A program made the position numbers and the translations under genes. A DNA stretch of 64,000 bases from Bolinopsis microptera (taxonomy: Eukaryota > Ctenophora > Tentaculata > Lobata > Bolinopsidae). Of this stretch, positions 24,990-37,125 are shown one piece after another. The notes beneath the pieces are model-generated. The model saw only the letters and a list, made by a program, of their open reading frames with translations. It was not told the origin of the DNA and ran no database searches. Within the stretch, counting starts at the first letter, position 1; every line of letters starts with the position of its first letter. The stretch lies in assembly GCF_026151205.1 (NCBI RefSeq), contig NC_087081.1, forward strand, positions 5,017,246 to 5,081,245, in the 5' to 3' direction.

Positions 24990-25420
24990 TTAAGGCCCAG
25001 TTAACCTAGGCACACTCGGTGAAAAGATTAGGCACCTCGTTGAAATGTTGGGGCACAACTCGAGGAAATGTTGGGGAAATGTTGTGGCAAACTCGGGAAA
25101 TGTTGGGGAAGATGTTGGGGCACACTCGGGAAATGTTGGAAATGTTGAGGCACACTCGGTGAAAATGTTTGGGGCACACTCGGGGAAATGTGGGGCACCA
25201 CTCGGTGAAATGTTAGGCACACTCGGTGAAAAGTTGGGGAAATGTAGGGGCACGCTCAAGGAAATGGTTGGGAAATGTTGGGGCACACTCGGTGAAATGT
25301 TGGGGGATAGCACACTGCGGTGAAATGTAGGGGCAAACACTCGTTGACATGTACGGGGCACAGTGCACACTCGAGTAAATGTTAGGGGCACACTCGGTGA
25401 AATGTTGGGGCACAGTCTAT
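24990..25420 (+). repeat. Minisatellite of about 22 bp, unit GAAATGTTGGGGCACACTCG plus GT
   Basis: About 18 degenerate copies with variable length (deletions, extra G residues). The G-runs (GGGG) recur at each unit. Open frames of 64-133 codons crossing the array in both directions are repeat artefacts. Confidence 0.92.
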
Positions 25421-25429
25421 CTCATCGGT

Positions 25430-26925
25430 AAAAAATTTGGACGAAATAAGATATAAAGTTTGAAAATGATTAATCCGTTATGTGGTGTGATATACATCAG
25501 TTTATGCTCACCAAGCCTTCAATCTGGTATGAACCAGAATGAAGCAAAATTATAATCAAGGTGTGTCGAGTAAATCCACTGCATGTCCAGTGTCAGCTAT
25601 TGGACGATGTTATGTCCTTGACGTAGTAGAAATGGTCAATGTTCCTGAAGTGAATGAAAGATTAATACATTACAGGTACATTATAATTCTTATAAGCTGT
25701 ATCTATAAAATGTAAATGAGATCGAATCATAACAGGATTATAACAAATATTCTCATTACTTTACCGAAAACAAAATCTATCCATTATGATATTGATAAAT
25801 ATATGTTCGATATTGACTCCAGACGATATCCTCCGTATGATTTGATTTTATCCAGATAATTTTATCATCATTGAAAGTTTCAGTGATGTAATTTCACCGA
25901 TTTGTGTTACAAACACTTACTTATCGGACATAATTTCATGGACATTACCTTTCAACGCAGAAGACCTAGCGTGAATAATTATGTCCCCGTGAAAAATAAT
26001 ATCTTGCATTTAAGCTCCGTGAATAATAAAGTCCGGTTATTAATTTCCATTACTTATGGTGTGTCCCTACAATCTACATGAAATGCGTAGATACTGTGTA
26101 CCGATTACATATTAGCTTATTTTATATACTATGACAAATATAATCACTCGCTCAGTCACATTCACTCTGTATTTAATTTACATTATATTTTTGGACATTT
26201 TTGGGCGGTCATAAGCGTGAATAAATTATGCCTGTGAAAAATTTGGTTTGGTGCAAATCTTGTCCCGTGACAATTATAATGTCGATACGTAATACCGAAC
26301 TACGAAATGGGACTAAGGAGCACTTTGAGCCCTTGTCTATGTTGATATCAAACTCAAGTATTAAACGCATTACTATCAGAGAGTAGTTTTACCATACACT
26401 CTGTAAATTATCTGTGTGTGATGACTAGAAACTGACATTAAATATTTAAAAAAAAAATGGGGAGGGACTTACCTAGTCGATATGATGTGGCAAGATCATT
26501 ATTTCTAACTTTCTACATTCCTTTTCAAAGATGTTTAAAACTCCCCATACCTGATTCGTGTACAAGGACTAACATTATCATTTAAGAACGTTATTGGTTC
26601 GACCAAATTAAGGTTGTAACAACTAACCGAACTTTTGAGTTTTGGCTCAATGACGTATATGATTATTAATATTTGATGTAAAATAAGTGAAAAGAGCTCT
26701 GGGTTAAACATTTCGCGGTGTGGCAGTGGAATAAATAATAAAATCTCACGTGTCACTACAAATCAATCGTGTCTTACTCAAAATATTTTTTTCGTTGCGG
26801 GATGATTTTATTCCGTCATTGTTTCGTCAAACTCAGCTTATCAAACTAACCGAACTTTGAGTTTTGGCTTAATTACGTTAGTGTAACTTATATTTCTTTA
26901 TAGTACAACGTTTCCGAAGAGACCC
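25430..26925. other. No gene recognised
   Basis: AT-rich sequence without a supported exon or repeat. A 73-codon minus-strand ORF (26535-26756) has no domain. Confidence 0.35.
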
Positions 26926-26927
26926 AT

Positions 26928-27190
26928 TTGGTCTCTTACTATTGGTTACAAGTGGTTATTATGGTTCTAGTGGTTTACTGAGTTGTTACTAGTGGTTACT
27001 AGTGGTTCCAGTGGTTACTAGTGGTAACTAGTTGGTTACTAGTGTTGTATTGGTTACTAGTGGTTACTAGAGTTTACTAGTGGTAACTAGTGGGTACTAG
27101 TGTTGACCTAGTGGCGTTACTAGTGGTTACTAGTGCTTACTATTGGTTACTATTGGTTACTAGTGGTTACTAGTGGTTACTGATCCAAGG
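26928..27190 (+). repeat. 10-bp minisatellite, unit GGTTACTAGT, about 25 copies
   Basis: A degenerate array of GGTTACTAGT with variants such as GGTAACTAGT and GGTTCCAGTG. The unit contains ACTAGT. Confidence 0.93.
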
Positions 27191-29590
27191 TACGGGGAGA
27201 TATTTGGAAACTATAATAAAACTTAAAGGTGATGAAGGCAAACTATTTCATGCAAGATTAGTACATGATCATTATAATTACTAGTATTTCAGTTTGAGAG
27301 AATATTTATAATCAAAATCTAATGCACTGATTATTGCATCATAATTATGGGCGCTGAGACTTAAAAAGTTTTAATGCCCAAGTAAAGTCCGACAAATAAA
27401 GTCTGTTAGGGTAGTCTAGAAACTTATATTTAATACAGTAAAACTGTTTATTTGTGTTATTTCCTTATCGAAATTTAATTTCGGGGAACACAAGAAGGAC
27501 GGACATTACAAGATTTTGGGCGTTAAGGGCATTACGTGAGCAGGCAAATCAAATAACCCATTATTGAGAGCCGAAACTTAAGTGTTCTGTGGAGAAAATA
27601 AAAATCATCATACAGGCAAAAAGATAAAGGTTATACAACAATTACTGAAACTGTACAACATGTTGAGAAATATTTTCCACTCTATTATCAAAAAACACTC
27701 AGAATTGACGTGGAAACAAACCATCTGATCGCCCCTACTAGTAATTTTATGAACAGATTGGCGATTACGAATGTACAAGAATTAAGCTTCAAGCTTCAAA
27801 ACAAATTAAACATCTACAACAACAAGATCATAAATACAATATTTAACCAATCAAAATATGATTTTTGAAGTAACAGCACACAAGTTGAGATGTTGAGATG
27901 TACAGGAACGCCCCTCCTGGATCACTTGGACAACCTTCCTTATCAACGCAATAAGGGACGAACCCCAACTTTTTCGGCGTGTCATTCAATGAAGTTTAGA
28001 CCATCAACTATCTTACCCGGCAAGAACCCGCTACGTACGCCTAATGTCAGGAGGAAACGTTCACAGTTCAAACCCCCGCCATAAATGAGGAGTGAGTTTT
28101 ACATTTATTATCGTTTAAATTCAAATTTATCTCAATACTTTTTATTTTATACATAGAATATCGACTTACTTCTAAAGCACTTAGAAAAGCTTTACCATTT
28201 TGTAGTGATGTTCACATATCTATTATAATATCTAGACTGTTTAATAAAGCTTTTGACTAATAAAATCTAAGGAAAAGTAAACAGCAAAAATAAGATATAG
28301 CCTAGGGTGATTATACTGAACATCATAAATCTTACCTACAGGAATCGCGCCAGACAACAATACGTCATCGGTCTGAATCTTATACCAATTGAACCTTAAA
28401 TCATGGCCTGCAGTTCAGGACGGATCATGTGACATCATTCAATTCAATCTATAAATTGTATTAAATCTTTATTTCCCCAATTCTTAGAAACCTACAAGCC
28501 AACCATGATGGCTATAATAAAGCCGAGAGTTCCATCGGGCCGAGTGCAGGCCTGTTAGGGGTGGCCCACCAAGTTGGAGACTATCTGTACTATAAAATCT
28601 CCCTAACAAGGTCCCAAAATTTATATTGTATCTGAGATTATGTGGATTAATTTATTTTTGTTGATATAATGTGATGTGATTGTATAATTTATTATATATA
28701 TATAAATGGTCATCTTTCAAACGGGACATAATCCTGTCCCATACCCACAACCCAGGAAGCTAACAACGATCACAAGAATTTGGTTATACTTTTATGAAAA
28801 GCAATTAATATAGCTATTTGTTAGTTTTGTTTTAATCCCCGTCACTAAAATCATGTATGGGGAAAGAACCAACCTCAACGGAATGCGACATGAGAAGGTT
28901 CGGGAGGTATCGGCCCAGAAAGAGTGAAGACATTGTGAAAACTGGTATCCAGGCCAGAAAAACTGGTAGGCCATGCCAGCTCTAAACCAACAAGCGCCAT
29001 GAGAACAGTAACAACCTGCTTGTGGCATTAAAGTCAAAGAACCTGTGCAGAAAGTCACTTGGTTTGCTGAGACCCTTTTGCTCAGAGATTGGACTCGGAC
29101 AACTTGGGAACCAAAAGGGGGGAAAGTCAAAGTCGAGAATGTTGTACAAGGTAGAGCAAAAGATGGACAAGGTCCAGAAATAGCAGCTTGAGGACTAGTC
29201 TGCTGCACATCCCGATGGGGTTCAGGTTGATAAACTTTTAATTAGTGTTGTACGCACCGATATAGATTTAGTAAATATAGATATTAAGTTGGGAGTGTTT
29301 TATGGAAATTCTTTTGCAAGAGCCATTAAAAATCAAACCGTAGGCGTGGTACAGGTAGTATCTTCTTTGAAATTTTAAAGACAGCTGCATTGATCTACTT
29401 CTTTTTATATATATTCTATGTTATTATTGATATGCCTTTCTCACATCATCAAATCCAACCCTAGTGTTGGGGTTAGGGGTTGCTTTTTCTAGAGTCACTT
29501 ACGAATTGCCGAGCCTTTGTACCAACATAACCAGTCCTAACTTGTGCCGATCTATTCTTGAATATTTCCTTCTACACTTAGCAAATACCA
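27190..29590. other. No gene recognised
   Basis: Mostly AT-rich. A more GC-balanced block at about 28840-29230 contains the longest minus-strand ORF here (28792-29208) but no recognisable motif, and could be old retroelement sequence. A tRNA B-box-like AGTTCAAACCCC at about 28066 has no matching A box at the right distance. Confidence 0.3.
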
Positions 29591-29595
29591 TATCG

Positions 29596-30484
29596 TACCT
29601 TATTGGACGGACATTAAACACGAACGGACATATAGTGACGGACATTAATATGCACGCTCGAAGGATTCAAAACCATCAAAAAATCCGAACTTTTTTCAAT
29701 TTTTGACGTTTTTTAATTTCAGCCAATGATTTTTTAACCAATTTTATACAGTAAGTAAAATAGCATTCATAATCCGTAAAAATGTAAATATGTGAAAACA
29801 TGATCAGTGTCTAATATCACATATCATCTTCCAATAAATGGGTTTTCGTGCATGAAATAGCCATGCTTAAACAAGCAATCAGTGGATTTTCTATTCAGCT
29901 TTGGGAAACCTTTTTTATCAAACTACCCCGGTCCAGCATTTCAGTAGTTCACTTATACAAGTCATTCGGCGTGAAGTGGTATTTATCTTAGACAACTTTA
30001 GGTTAACCCTTAACATCCGTGGAGCTTTCCTACACTGTTTCATTTACCTCCCCTCAGAAATAGAACTAAAAAACGACGGACACCGGAAAATGCCCGGGGC
30101 AACACGATTTACCGTAATATCTAGAGGCTGGAACAAGTTTGTCATGTTGGCGGGGACTAGCTCATGAACTATGTTGTTGAGTGCCATGATTTCGTTCACT
30201 TTTTCCGCCAAGTGACCCTTGAAAACATCATATACTAGTAGAGTTTTCTGTGCCTCCGGCAGACCAAGGAGAACCTTTCCTTGGTCTTTCCGGCACAATA
30301 AAGTTCTCATAGTTGTCATATTCTGGGTAAAAAGTTCAAAATGGAGAAATTTTTGAAAAAATTTCAACGGACTTTAACTTGGACGGACATTAATTGAACG
30401 GACTTTATTTGAACGGACATTAAGATGAACGCTAGGGCCTCCAGCGTTCAAGTAATGTCCGTCCAAATAAGGTCCGATAAGGTA
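29596..30484 (-). mobile_element. pogo/Tigger-like DNA transposon, internally deleted, 885 bp
   Basis: The body is 29598-30482 between TA dinucleotides. Its ends are inverted: CCTTATTGGACGGACATTAA on the left, and CCTTATCGGACCTTATTTGG on the complementary strand at the right. Subterminal copies of GGACGGACATTAA recur at both ends. The minus strand at 30367-30044 encodes part of a DDE transposase, with TLLVYDVFKGHLAEKV followed by NIVHELVPANMTNLFQPLDI. In pogo/Tigger transposases this is the block around the second catalytic Asp (LLxxDxxxxH, xPxxxTxxxQPLD). The DNA-binding part and first Asp are missing, so the copy is non-autonomous. Confidence 0.85.
30044..30367 (-). pseudogene. Truncated pogo/Tigger DDE transposase fragment
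   Basis: The open frame of 107 codons covers only the middle of the DDE_1 domain. It contains VYDVFKGH with the expected Asp, then VPANMTNLFQPLDITVN. Family members are usually around 400-550 residues. The reading frame runs into the inverted terminal region at its N-terminal side, which shows that the upstream half was lost by internal deletion. Confidence 0.8.
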
Positions 30485-31031
30485 TGTATTATTTCCGGAA
30501 TGATCATAGTTTCGATGGCCTTTACAATTTCTGCAATGTTACAATCTATAGGAATTCAAGAAAACAACAATTTCAAGAAAACAACAATTTTTTATTTAAA
30601 TCAATTATAGCAACAATTTGAATAACTTTAAAGTTCTTCTATTACCATGGAATATACTACGGGTATGGTGACTTGGGCTATTGAGTTGTTAAGTAGATTA
30701 AGATTAGTAAACCTGCACTTGCATAGTATTTATAAAAACTAGAAATTAGGCTTCACGGTAAAATGGAGAAGCAGGCTGATCTTGGAGAGAGCAGACCGTA
30801 AAGTTTACGCACCCACCAGGGCTACCTACCTACCCCAGTTGTTCTTTTTGGTTTATCAGCTTGTATTGTTATATTTTAATCTTAAAATAAAATTTAAACT
30901 TTTTATCTACTGGTAGAGCTGGTATTGCACTAACTGGATGCATAAGTTGGTTGTTATTGTTGAATGGTATTTTGATAGTTTTTGTAAATCCTTGAATCGT
31001 AAACCCAGGACCCCCTCCTATAGATATTAGG

Positions 31032-33640
31032 TTGCGGAATAGTAAGGTATTGAATGTTTACTTTCAGAATGTTCAAGGCCTTATTCCCTTCGGTGAGCTT
31101 AATAACGCCCACCCAATGCTTGATAACACCAAATGTCTTGAGCTTTCAACTTATCTTAATGAGGCAAATATAGATATTGCAATACTTAACGAAACTTGGT
31201 TTAAAAAATCCATAGCTGATAGCGAATTCCTGTACCCTGATAGATATAAGATATTTCGCTCTGACAGATCTAAGAAAACTCATCCACCTGATCCCACTAA
31301 TCCGACCCGGTTTAGGAGAAATGGTGGCGGGGTCATGATTGCTGTGAGAGCAGACCTTCAATTATCTTCGAAAGAAATCCGACTTAAAGAGGGGGCAGAG
31401 ATTCTTGCTGTGGAGTTTACAACATCAACGGGTATTAAATTTGTTATCTGTACATGTTATCGTGTTGGTACACTGGGCTTTGCAAATCATGAAAACATTC
31501 TTGGATCTCTGAAAACTCTTCTTCGGAGAAGAGGGCTATGCAAAGTATTCATCCTGGGAGATTTCAACCTGACTGGAGTCTCCTGGTCTACCTTGGCCGG
31601 CTCCTGTAATATTGAGCAGATTTTTGTTGAATCTTTTGTGGACCTTGGCCTTCGGCAATGTGTACTTACAGTTTACACCCACCCATTGCAAAGGCAAAAC
31701 ACTGGACCTTTTGCTCACAAACTCTAAGTCTAATATCAGTGACCTAATGGTAGGTGAGCGAGATAGCGTTTGTAAGTCTGATCATTTTCCAATCAACTTT
31801 AAGATCAACATTAAAGTAAATAGGAAGAAGCCGGTTAAGCGTATGTGCTATAACTGTAAAAACGGGAGAGGCTAAACCATGAACTCCGGCAAACAGATTG
31901 GAATGCATTGCTAAATTGCACAGAACCTGAAATTGGGCGGAAAAAATTTAAGGAAAAACTTTTCAATATCACTGACAAATTCATCAAGAAATGCTCAGTT
32001 AAGACAGATGGACAAGATCCATGGTTTGACTCAGAGTGCTATGGTGCATGGCGCAAGAAAATAAGACTGCATAAAGATAGACATAAAAGCGATAGAGCCC
32101 AAATAGCGTTCTCCCTCGCCAGGAAAAACTTCAAAAATGTGGTTGCTCATAAAATGCGAGAAACATTAAATGAATCAGATGATAGCGCTCTTGTAACAAA
32201 AAAAATCTGGTCATATGTAAAATCAAAAACAGCTAGTCAAAGAATTCCTGAGTTTGTAAGCTACAAAGGCATTGTCCGCAACTGCCCAGAGGACCAGGCC
32301 AACTTATTTAATGGCTTTTTCTACGAGCAGTTCTCTGAAGCATCATTATACAACATAGATATTGATTATTCAAACGATTGGTGCTTTCATATTGCATTTG
32401 ACCACCAAAGGGTCCGCAAAATCCTTTCCAGTATTAACTCTAACAAAGCTTATGGGCCTGATGGTATTCATGGGAAACTTTTTAAAACCTGTGCTGTTGG
32501 GCTTGCATACCCATTATCACTATTATTTCACTCATGTTACAACATTGGGACATTACCTAGGGAGTGGAAACTAGGACACGTTGTACCCATATATAAAAAA
32601 GGTGATAAACATGAGTTTTCAAATGATAGGCCAATATCCCTTACATGCTTAATCACCAAAGTTCTTGAACGCATAATAAAAGATGAGTTACTTGCACTTA
32701 CTAACGGCATGATCAACGATAAACAACACGGTTTTCGAGCTGAAAGATCATGTGCAACTAATCTTTTAGGTCTATGTGACAGCCTAGCTCTCTCACTGAA
32801 TGAAAATATGAGAACAGATGAAGTCTACTTTGATTTTGCCAAAGCTTTTGACTCGGTTAACCATGATCTTATATTATTTAAGCTAAAGAGCAAATTTGGT
32901 ATTGACGGGAGGCTACTGAAATTCATCAATGATTATCTAAGAGACAGGCAACAACAGGTCTTGATAAGTGGTAAGTTTTCTTCTATGAGAAACGCCCAGT
33001 CTGGTTTACCACAAGGGTCAATTTTGGGACCATTGTTGTTCATTATGTTCATTGATGATATATTAGTGGGGATTTCACCAGGCACACAACTGTCACTGTA
33101 TGCCGATGATACTAAAATTTGGCATGAAATTGTTTCGGAGTCTTCAGTCTGATATCCTGCGACTGCAGAAGGACATTGATTATCTCCATGACTGGTCACT
33201 TTCTAATAAAATGAGAGTTCATCCTGACAAATGTAAGGTCCTCACCGTCGCAGGAAGGATATCCGAAACAGTTTCCCTCCTTAGTGTCCTACCACTCTTT
33301 AACTTTGTATGCTCCATGGGAGGAATCGCACTTGACTATGTCGATCATGAAAAGGATTTGGGTGTTGTTGCGAACAAGAATCTCGACTGGCAAGACCAGT
33401 GCTCTAAAGTCCTTTCAAAGGCCAACCAAAAATTAGGCATGGCAAGGAGAAATTGCTATTTTTTTCAAGATGTAAGTCGTCGTCCATAATTTGAGCATTG
33501 CTCAGTTATATGGAGACCGGTCACAAAATCCCAGATAAGCAAGCTGGAGGGCCTCCAAAAGCTATTAAGTGGATTCTTCACGAGGAGTATATGAGTTATT
33601 CACCATCCACATACATTCAAAAATGCAGACAGCTTAAGGG
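31032..33640 (+). pseudogene. LINE ORF2: endonuclease and reverse transcriptase, frameshifted
   Basis: The endonuclease part (31032-31875, two frames) has NVYFQNVQGL, IAILNETWF, FILGDFNLTGVSW and, after the first frame change, LDLLLTNSKSN and KSDHFPINF. These are the usual order of AP-endonuclease motifs in Jockey/CR1-type LINEs. The reverse transcriptase part (about 31900-33152) has VVPIYKKGD, FDFAKAFDSVNHD (motif A), GLPQGSILGPLLF (motif B) and YADDTKIW (motif C). A further frame change near 33130 leads to the thumb region (KDLGVV, SVIWRP). The C-terminal part continues after the fold-back at 34994-35300. The YADD box, with its two catalytic Asp, is intact, but the frame is not. Confidence 0.85.
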
Positions 33641-34993
33641 GGCATACACCAAATCTGTCCAGACCAAATGACCTCATAGGCAGTTCAGTGACCTTCTAGC
33701 GCACCGTTTCCACACCAAAAAAAATTATTTTGAGAATACCCATTTTTGTAATCGAGCATTTCCTGGTTGAGAGTGTAATTTTCGGAAAAAATTATTTTGT
33801 GGTTGAGACGCTATAAGTTAATCATTTCTTGCGGTATCGGGTTGAAATTTTGCTCGCCGTTTATTCACATCTATTTCAAGGTGTGTGTAAAATCTTGATA
33901 TCGTATCTAAAAAGGCTGGTGTGTTATGAATTTTTAAAGTCAAAAAGCTAAAATTGTCCTTTTCAGGCTTATTTTAACAAAAAGACAGTCAGGGAAGATC
34001 GGATTGATTTGTTGCTTGACATCAAATTGTTCTCTGAATTCTGGCGCAGTTTTTGATGCCCTCAAAAATATTTTTACTCATTCAGCTTCAGATCTATTGG
34101 ACCTCAAAGCCAAACAACAAATTTAGGCACATTTTTCGTTTTTAATATTTACTGATTTTTCTAAAATTTTGATAGGAATGTGCTAGTGACTTTTTGAAGG
34201 GTGCAAAATAACCGCAACTAGCACATTTATATATGAGTTATGAACGACAAAACACCCTAAAATGCTCCCCTTTGAAGTTATGGGAGAAAATGTGATTTTT
34301 TGGCTTTGCAGATAAAAAATCACATTTTCTCCCATAACTTCAAAGGGAAGCATTTTAGGGTGTTTTGTCGTTCATAACTCATATATAAATGTGCTAGTTG
34401 CGGTTATTTTGCACCCTTCAAAAAGTCACTAGCACATTCCTATCAAAATTTTAGAAAAATCAGTAAATATTAAAAACGAAAAATGTGCCTAAATTTGTTG
34501 TTTGGCTTTGAGGTCCAATAGATCTGAAGCTGAATGAGTAAAAATATTTTTGAGGGCATCAAAAACTGCGCCAGAATTCAGAGAACAATTTGATGTCAAG
34601 CAACAAATCAATCCGATCTTCCCTGACTGTCTTTTTGTTAAAATAAGCCTGAAAAGGACAATTTTAGCTTTTTGACTTTAAAAATTCATAACACACCAGC
34701 CTTTTTAGATACGATATCAAGATTTTACACACACCTTGAAATAGATGTGAATAAACGGCGAGCAAAATTTCAACCCGATACCGCAAGAAATGATTAACTT
34801 ATAGCGTCTCAACCACAAAATAATTTTTTCCGAAAATTACACTCTCAACCAGGAAATGCTCGATTACAAAAATGGGTATTCTCAAAATAATTTTTTTTGG
34901 TGTGGAAACGGTGCGCTAGAAGGTCACTGAACTGCCTATGAGGTCATTTGGTCTGGACGGCACAAACCCCTGTTTTGGTGTATGCCCCCTTAA
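33634..34993. mobile_element. 1352-bp fold-back element with TTAA target duplication (piggyBac-like ends)
   Basis: TTAA stands at 33634-33637 and 34990-34993. The body opens GGGGGCATACACCAAA and closes with its exact complement. The arms are each about 670 bp and nearly identical. They differ by about 15 bp of extra sequence near the right outer end and a few single bases, and meet at a 12-base spacer (34302-34313). TTAA duplication is the signature of the piggyBac superfamily, but no transposase is present, so the class is inferred. The insertion lies in the LINE coding region. Reading across the site with one TTAA kept continues the LINE frame, so excision would be seamless. Confidence 0.93.
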
Positions 34994-35807
34994 GATTATG
35001 CCCATAGAAGACCGCTTTGACTTTCTTGACCTTATTTTCTTCTTTAAGATTGTGAAGCAACATATACCTGTCACTTTACCCTCATATTTGCAACCATTTC
35101 AAGGCCACTCAAGGTTAAGAAATAGCCACATGGACCCCTTATGTTTTGTAAGCTCAATCTTACCACGAGCAAGCTCTAACGAACTTTTACTTTAGAACCC
35201 ATTCCAAATGGAATCATATTCCTCTAGCTATACGTGAGATAGAGATTATTTCTGAGTTCAAAAGCAAATTGACCTCCTACATAAAATTCTGCCGGAGGAC
35301 TTTGATTATGATCTAGATTATTCCCTCGAGACAGAGATGTGAGGCAGACTACCTAAAGCTAACAATATGTTCATAAGAGCTTAAATCCCTGTTGTCGGTA
35401 TTTATCATTTCTCATTTTAGTGCATATATCATCACATCATGGATTTCACTTTATTATATGATTTGATTGCTTTTGATATTTTTGTGTGATTCTATTTGAA
35501 ATTATATTTTAAATTCACGATTTCCCTGGGCCGTACTTGTGCAGGAGGTGCATTTTGCTCTCAACATCTGTGTTTTGGTGACCCTCAGGTCCTTTGATTA
35601 CCTACATTTTGTCCAAAAAAATCTGATTTTATCGGAGTCTACTTTTAAGAAGATTTAATGTTGTTCATTTATTGTGTAAATTTGTATGTAATTGATTGAT
35701 CTGAAAGATTTCAATAAACAAATCCCTTTTAGAACACTTGAAATTTCGTAAATTTCGTAAAATCTGACAATATTGTTTCAGGGAATCAGTGAAGACATCC
35801 CTTTTAA

Positions 35808-35890
35808 GTTTTATCTCACAATATTGTTTTAGGGATGTCTCACAATATTGTTTCAGGGATGTCTCACAATATTGTTTCAGGGATGTCTCG
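35808..35890 (+). repeat. 24-bp repeat carrying ATG and an acceptor-like tract
   Basis: The unit is CACAATATTGTTTCAGGGAT plus GTCT, with an older degenerate copy near 35771. The last three copies each have TTGTTT(C/T)AG followed by GG and ATG. The period is a multiple of three and the ATGs are in frame. The last ATG (35883) starts the secreted-protein gene. Confidence 0.85.
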
Positions 35891-37125
35891 TGCAGTGTCC
35901 AAGTGGGTCAGTCTGTTCGTGTTGTTGGAGCTCTTGGGGCTGGTTGAAGGAGCTGTGGTAATGGCTCCCTTGCTGTCAACTACCCCTCATAAAAGATATT
36001 GTCCACCATTACCAAAGCCTCTAAGCTCCTCCATACTGCAGTGCTGGAAGACAACAAACGTGGTGAAAATTAACCTGCTGGGGAAGATGAGGCTTCAGGA
36101 TTGTCCTGCCACCTGTGCTAGCATTGAACCCAACCTGGTTAGTACAACAAAGATCCGTTAATTGATTAAAATGTAGGTTGCTAGGTGGTACTGGTAGGAG
36201 CAGGAGCTGCTTGACTTTTAGAGTTTTAGAAATAAAAAGAAGTTCAAGTGTTCAGTAGATCGCTCTGGTTTCATATGTAAACGATTTAGATAGCTCTCCA
36301 TTAATTTCGGTCGTCGCGATTAGGTAACATTATGATAGGATTTTAACAAGATAAATGTTTCACTGGTATAGAACAGAATTTCAACATTTCAACGTTTTAA
36401 CATTTCAACATTTCAACATTTCAACATTTCAACATTTCAGCTGTTTAGAGATTACGGGATGCGGCTTGGGAACCTGATAAACAAGTTAAGATGTCTCTAC
36501 TCACTACAGGATGCAGCTTTACATAAAGAAGGGTTAAGCTCGGATCTTACTTTTATATCACCGACCCAAATGAGTTTAATAGCGTCCTATGTCGATGAAA
36601 TTGTGAGTTAGAATATGATTCGTTCACACAATATTTTTAAAGTTTTAAAAATCAATTAATATAAATGAACGTTATTTGTTTCTATATATATATATATGTT
36701 ATATATAATGTATTTTAGCCCCTTATGATCTCTTATTTCCTTCCGTTTCAGCAAGCGAAGCGTGAAGTCTGCACGAATGTTAACTGGATCCATCTTATGA
36801 AGTGCTCAGCTTTCATGTCCGAGGAGGCCAATGGTTCTATGGTACTTAAAATAACTTCATTTTATATTTTGAGCCACTTCCAATCATGGAAGTTAATTCT
36901 TTAACAGTTATTGCAAGCTTATCTATGGAAAAAAGAATAAAAACTGTTGCTAGATGAATGTAGCAAATGTTTATTGCTTTATTATTAAAAACTCTGCTAA
37001 CCAAATTTATAAACCAGGATTCGAAGAAGATAAGGAACAAAGATATAGTTTACAAGCGAGGCTACCAGTACACAGCAGAGCTCCAGAATTACCTGGAAAA
37101 ACTCTTCCTTGCCAACAGCACGTAG
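35883..37125 (+). CDS. Putative secreted Cys-containing protein, 204 aa, four exons
   Basis: The exons are 35883-36137, 36441-36602, 36752-36841 and 37018-37125 (TAG). All introns are GT-AG and phase 0, giving 255+162+90+108 nt. Residues 1 to about 26 form a typical signal peptide: basic start, core WVSLFVLLELLGLV, then small residues. The mature part has about seven cysteines (YCPPLP, LQCWK, DCPATC, RCLY, VCTN, KCSA), suggesting disulfide bonds and an extracellular role. No later membrane segment is seen. Two further in-frame ATGs lie upstream in the 24-bp repeat (35835, 35859). I prefer 35883 because the residues before it are repeat-derived and the signal peptide starts there. The family is not recognised. 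The acceptor of exon 2 is the last unit of an 8-bp repeat. Confidence 0.75.
36378..36440 (+). repeat. 8-bp repeat (TTTCAACA) ending as a 3' splice site
   Basis: About eight units of TTTCAACA with minor variants. The last unit reads TTTCAG and is the acceptor of exon 2 of the secreted-protein gene (exon starts 36441). Confidence 0.9.

Larger units (their letters stand above)
30790..35730 (+). mobile_element. Decayed CR1/L2-like LINE, interrupted by a fold-back element
   Basis: The element reads endonuclease then reverse transcriptase on the plus strand, from 31032 to about 33640, and resumes at 34994 to about 35300. A 3' untranslated region ends near TTTCAATAAACAAATCCC (about 35710-35727). 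The 5' limit is uncertain. Coding is broken by at least three frame changes (about 31670, 31860, 33130), a stop at about 33487 and the inserted element 33638-34989. It cannot encode a whole protein. Confidence 0.8.

Noticed and set aside
22050-25420. CRISPR array
   Set aside because: The repeats are head-to-tail without unique spacers and the context is eukaryotic.
28055-28085. B-box-like AGTTCAAACCCC
   Set aside because: No A box at tRNA-like spacing and no cloverleaf, so neither a tRNA nor a SINE was called.
28792-29208. 138-codon minus-strand ORF
   Set aside because: No domain, start context, splice partner or coding-like neighbour was found.
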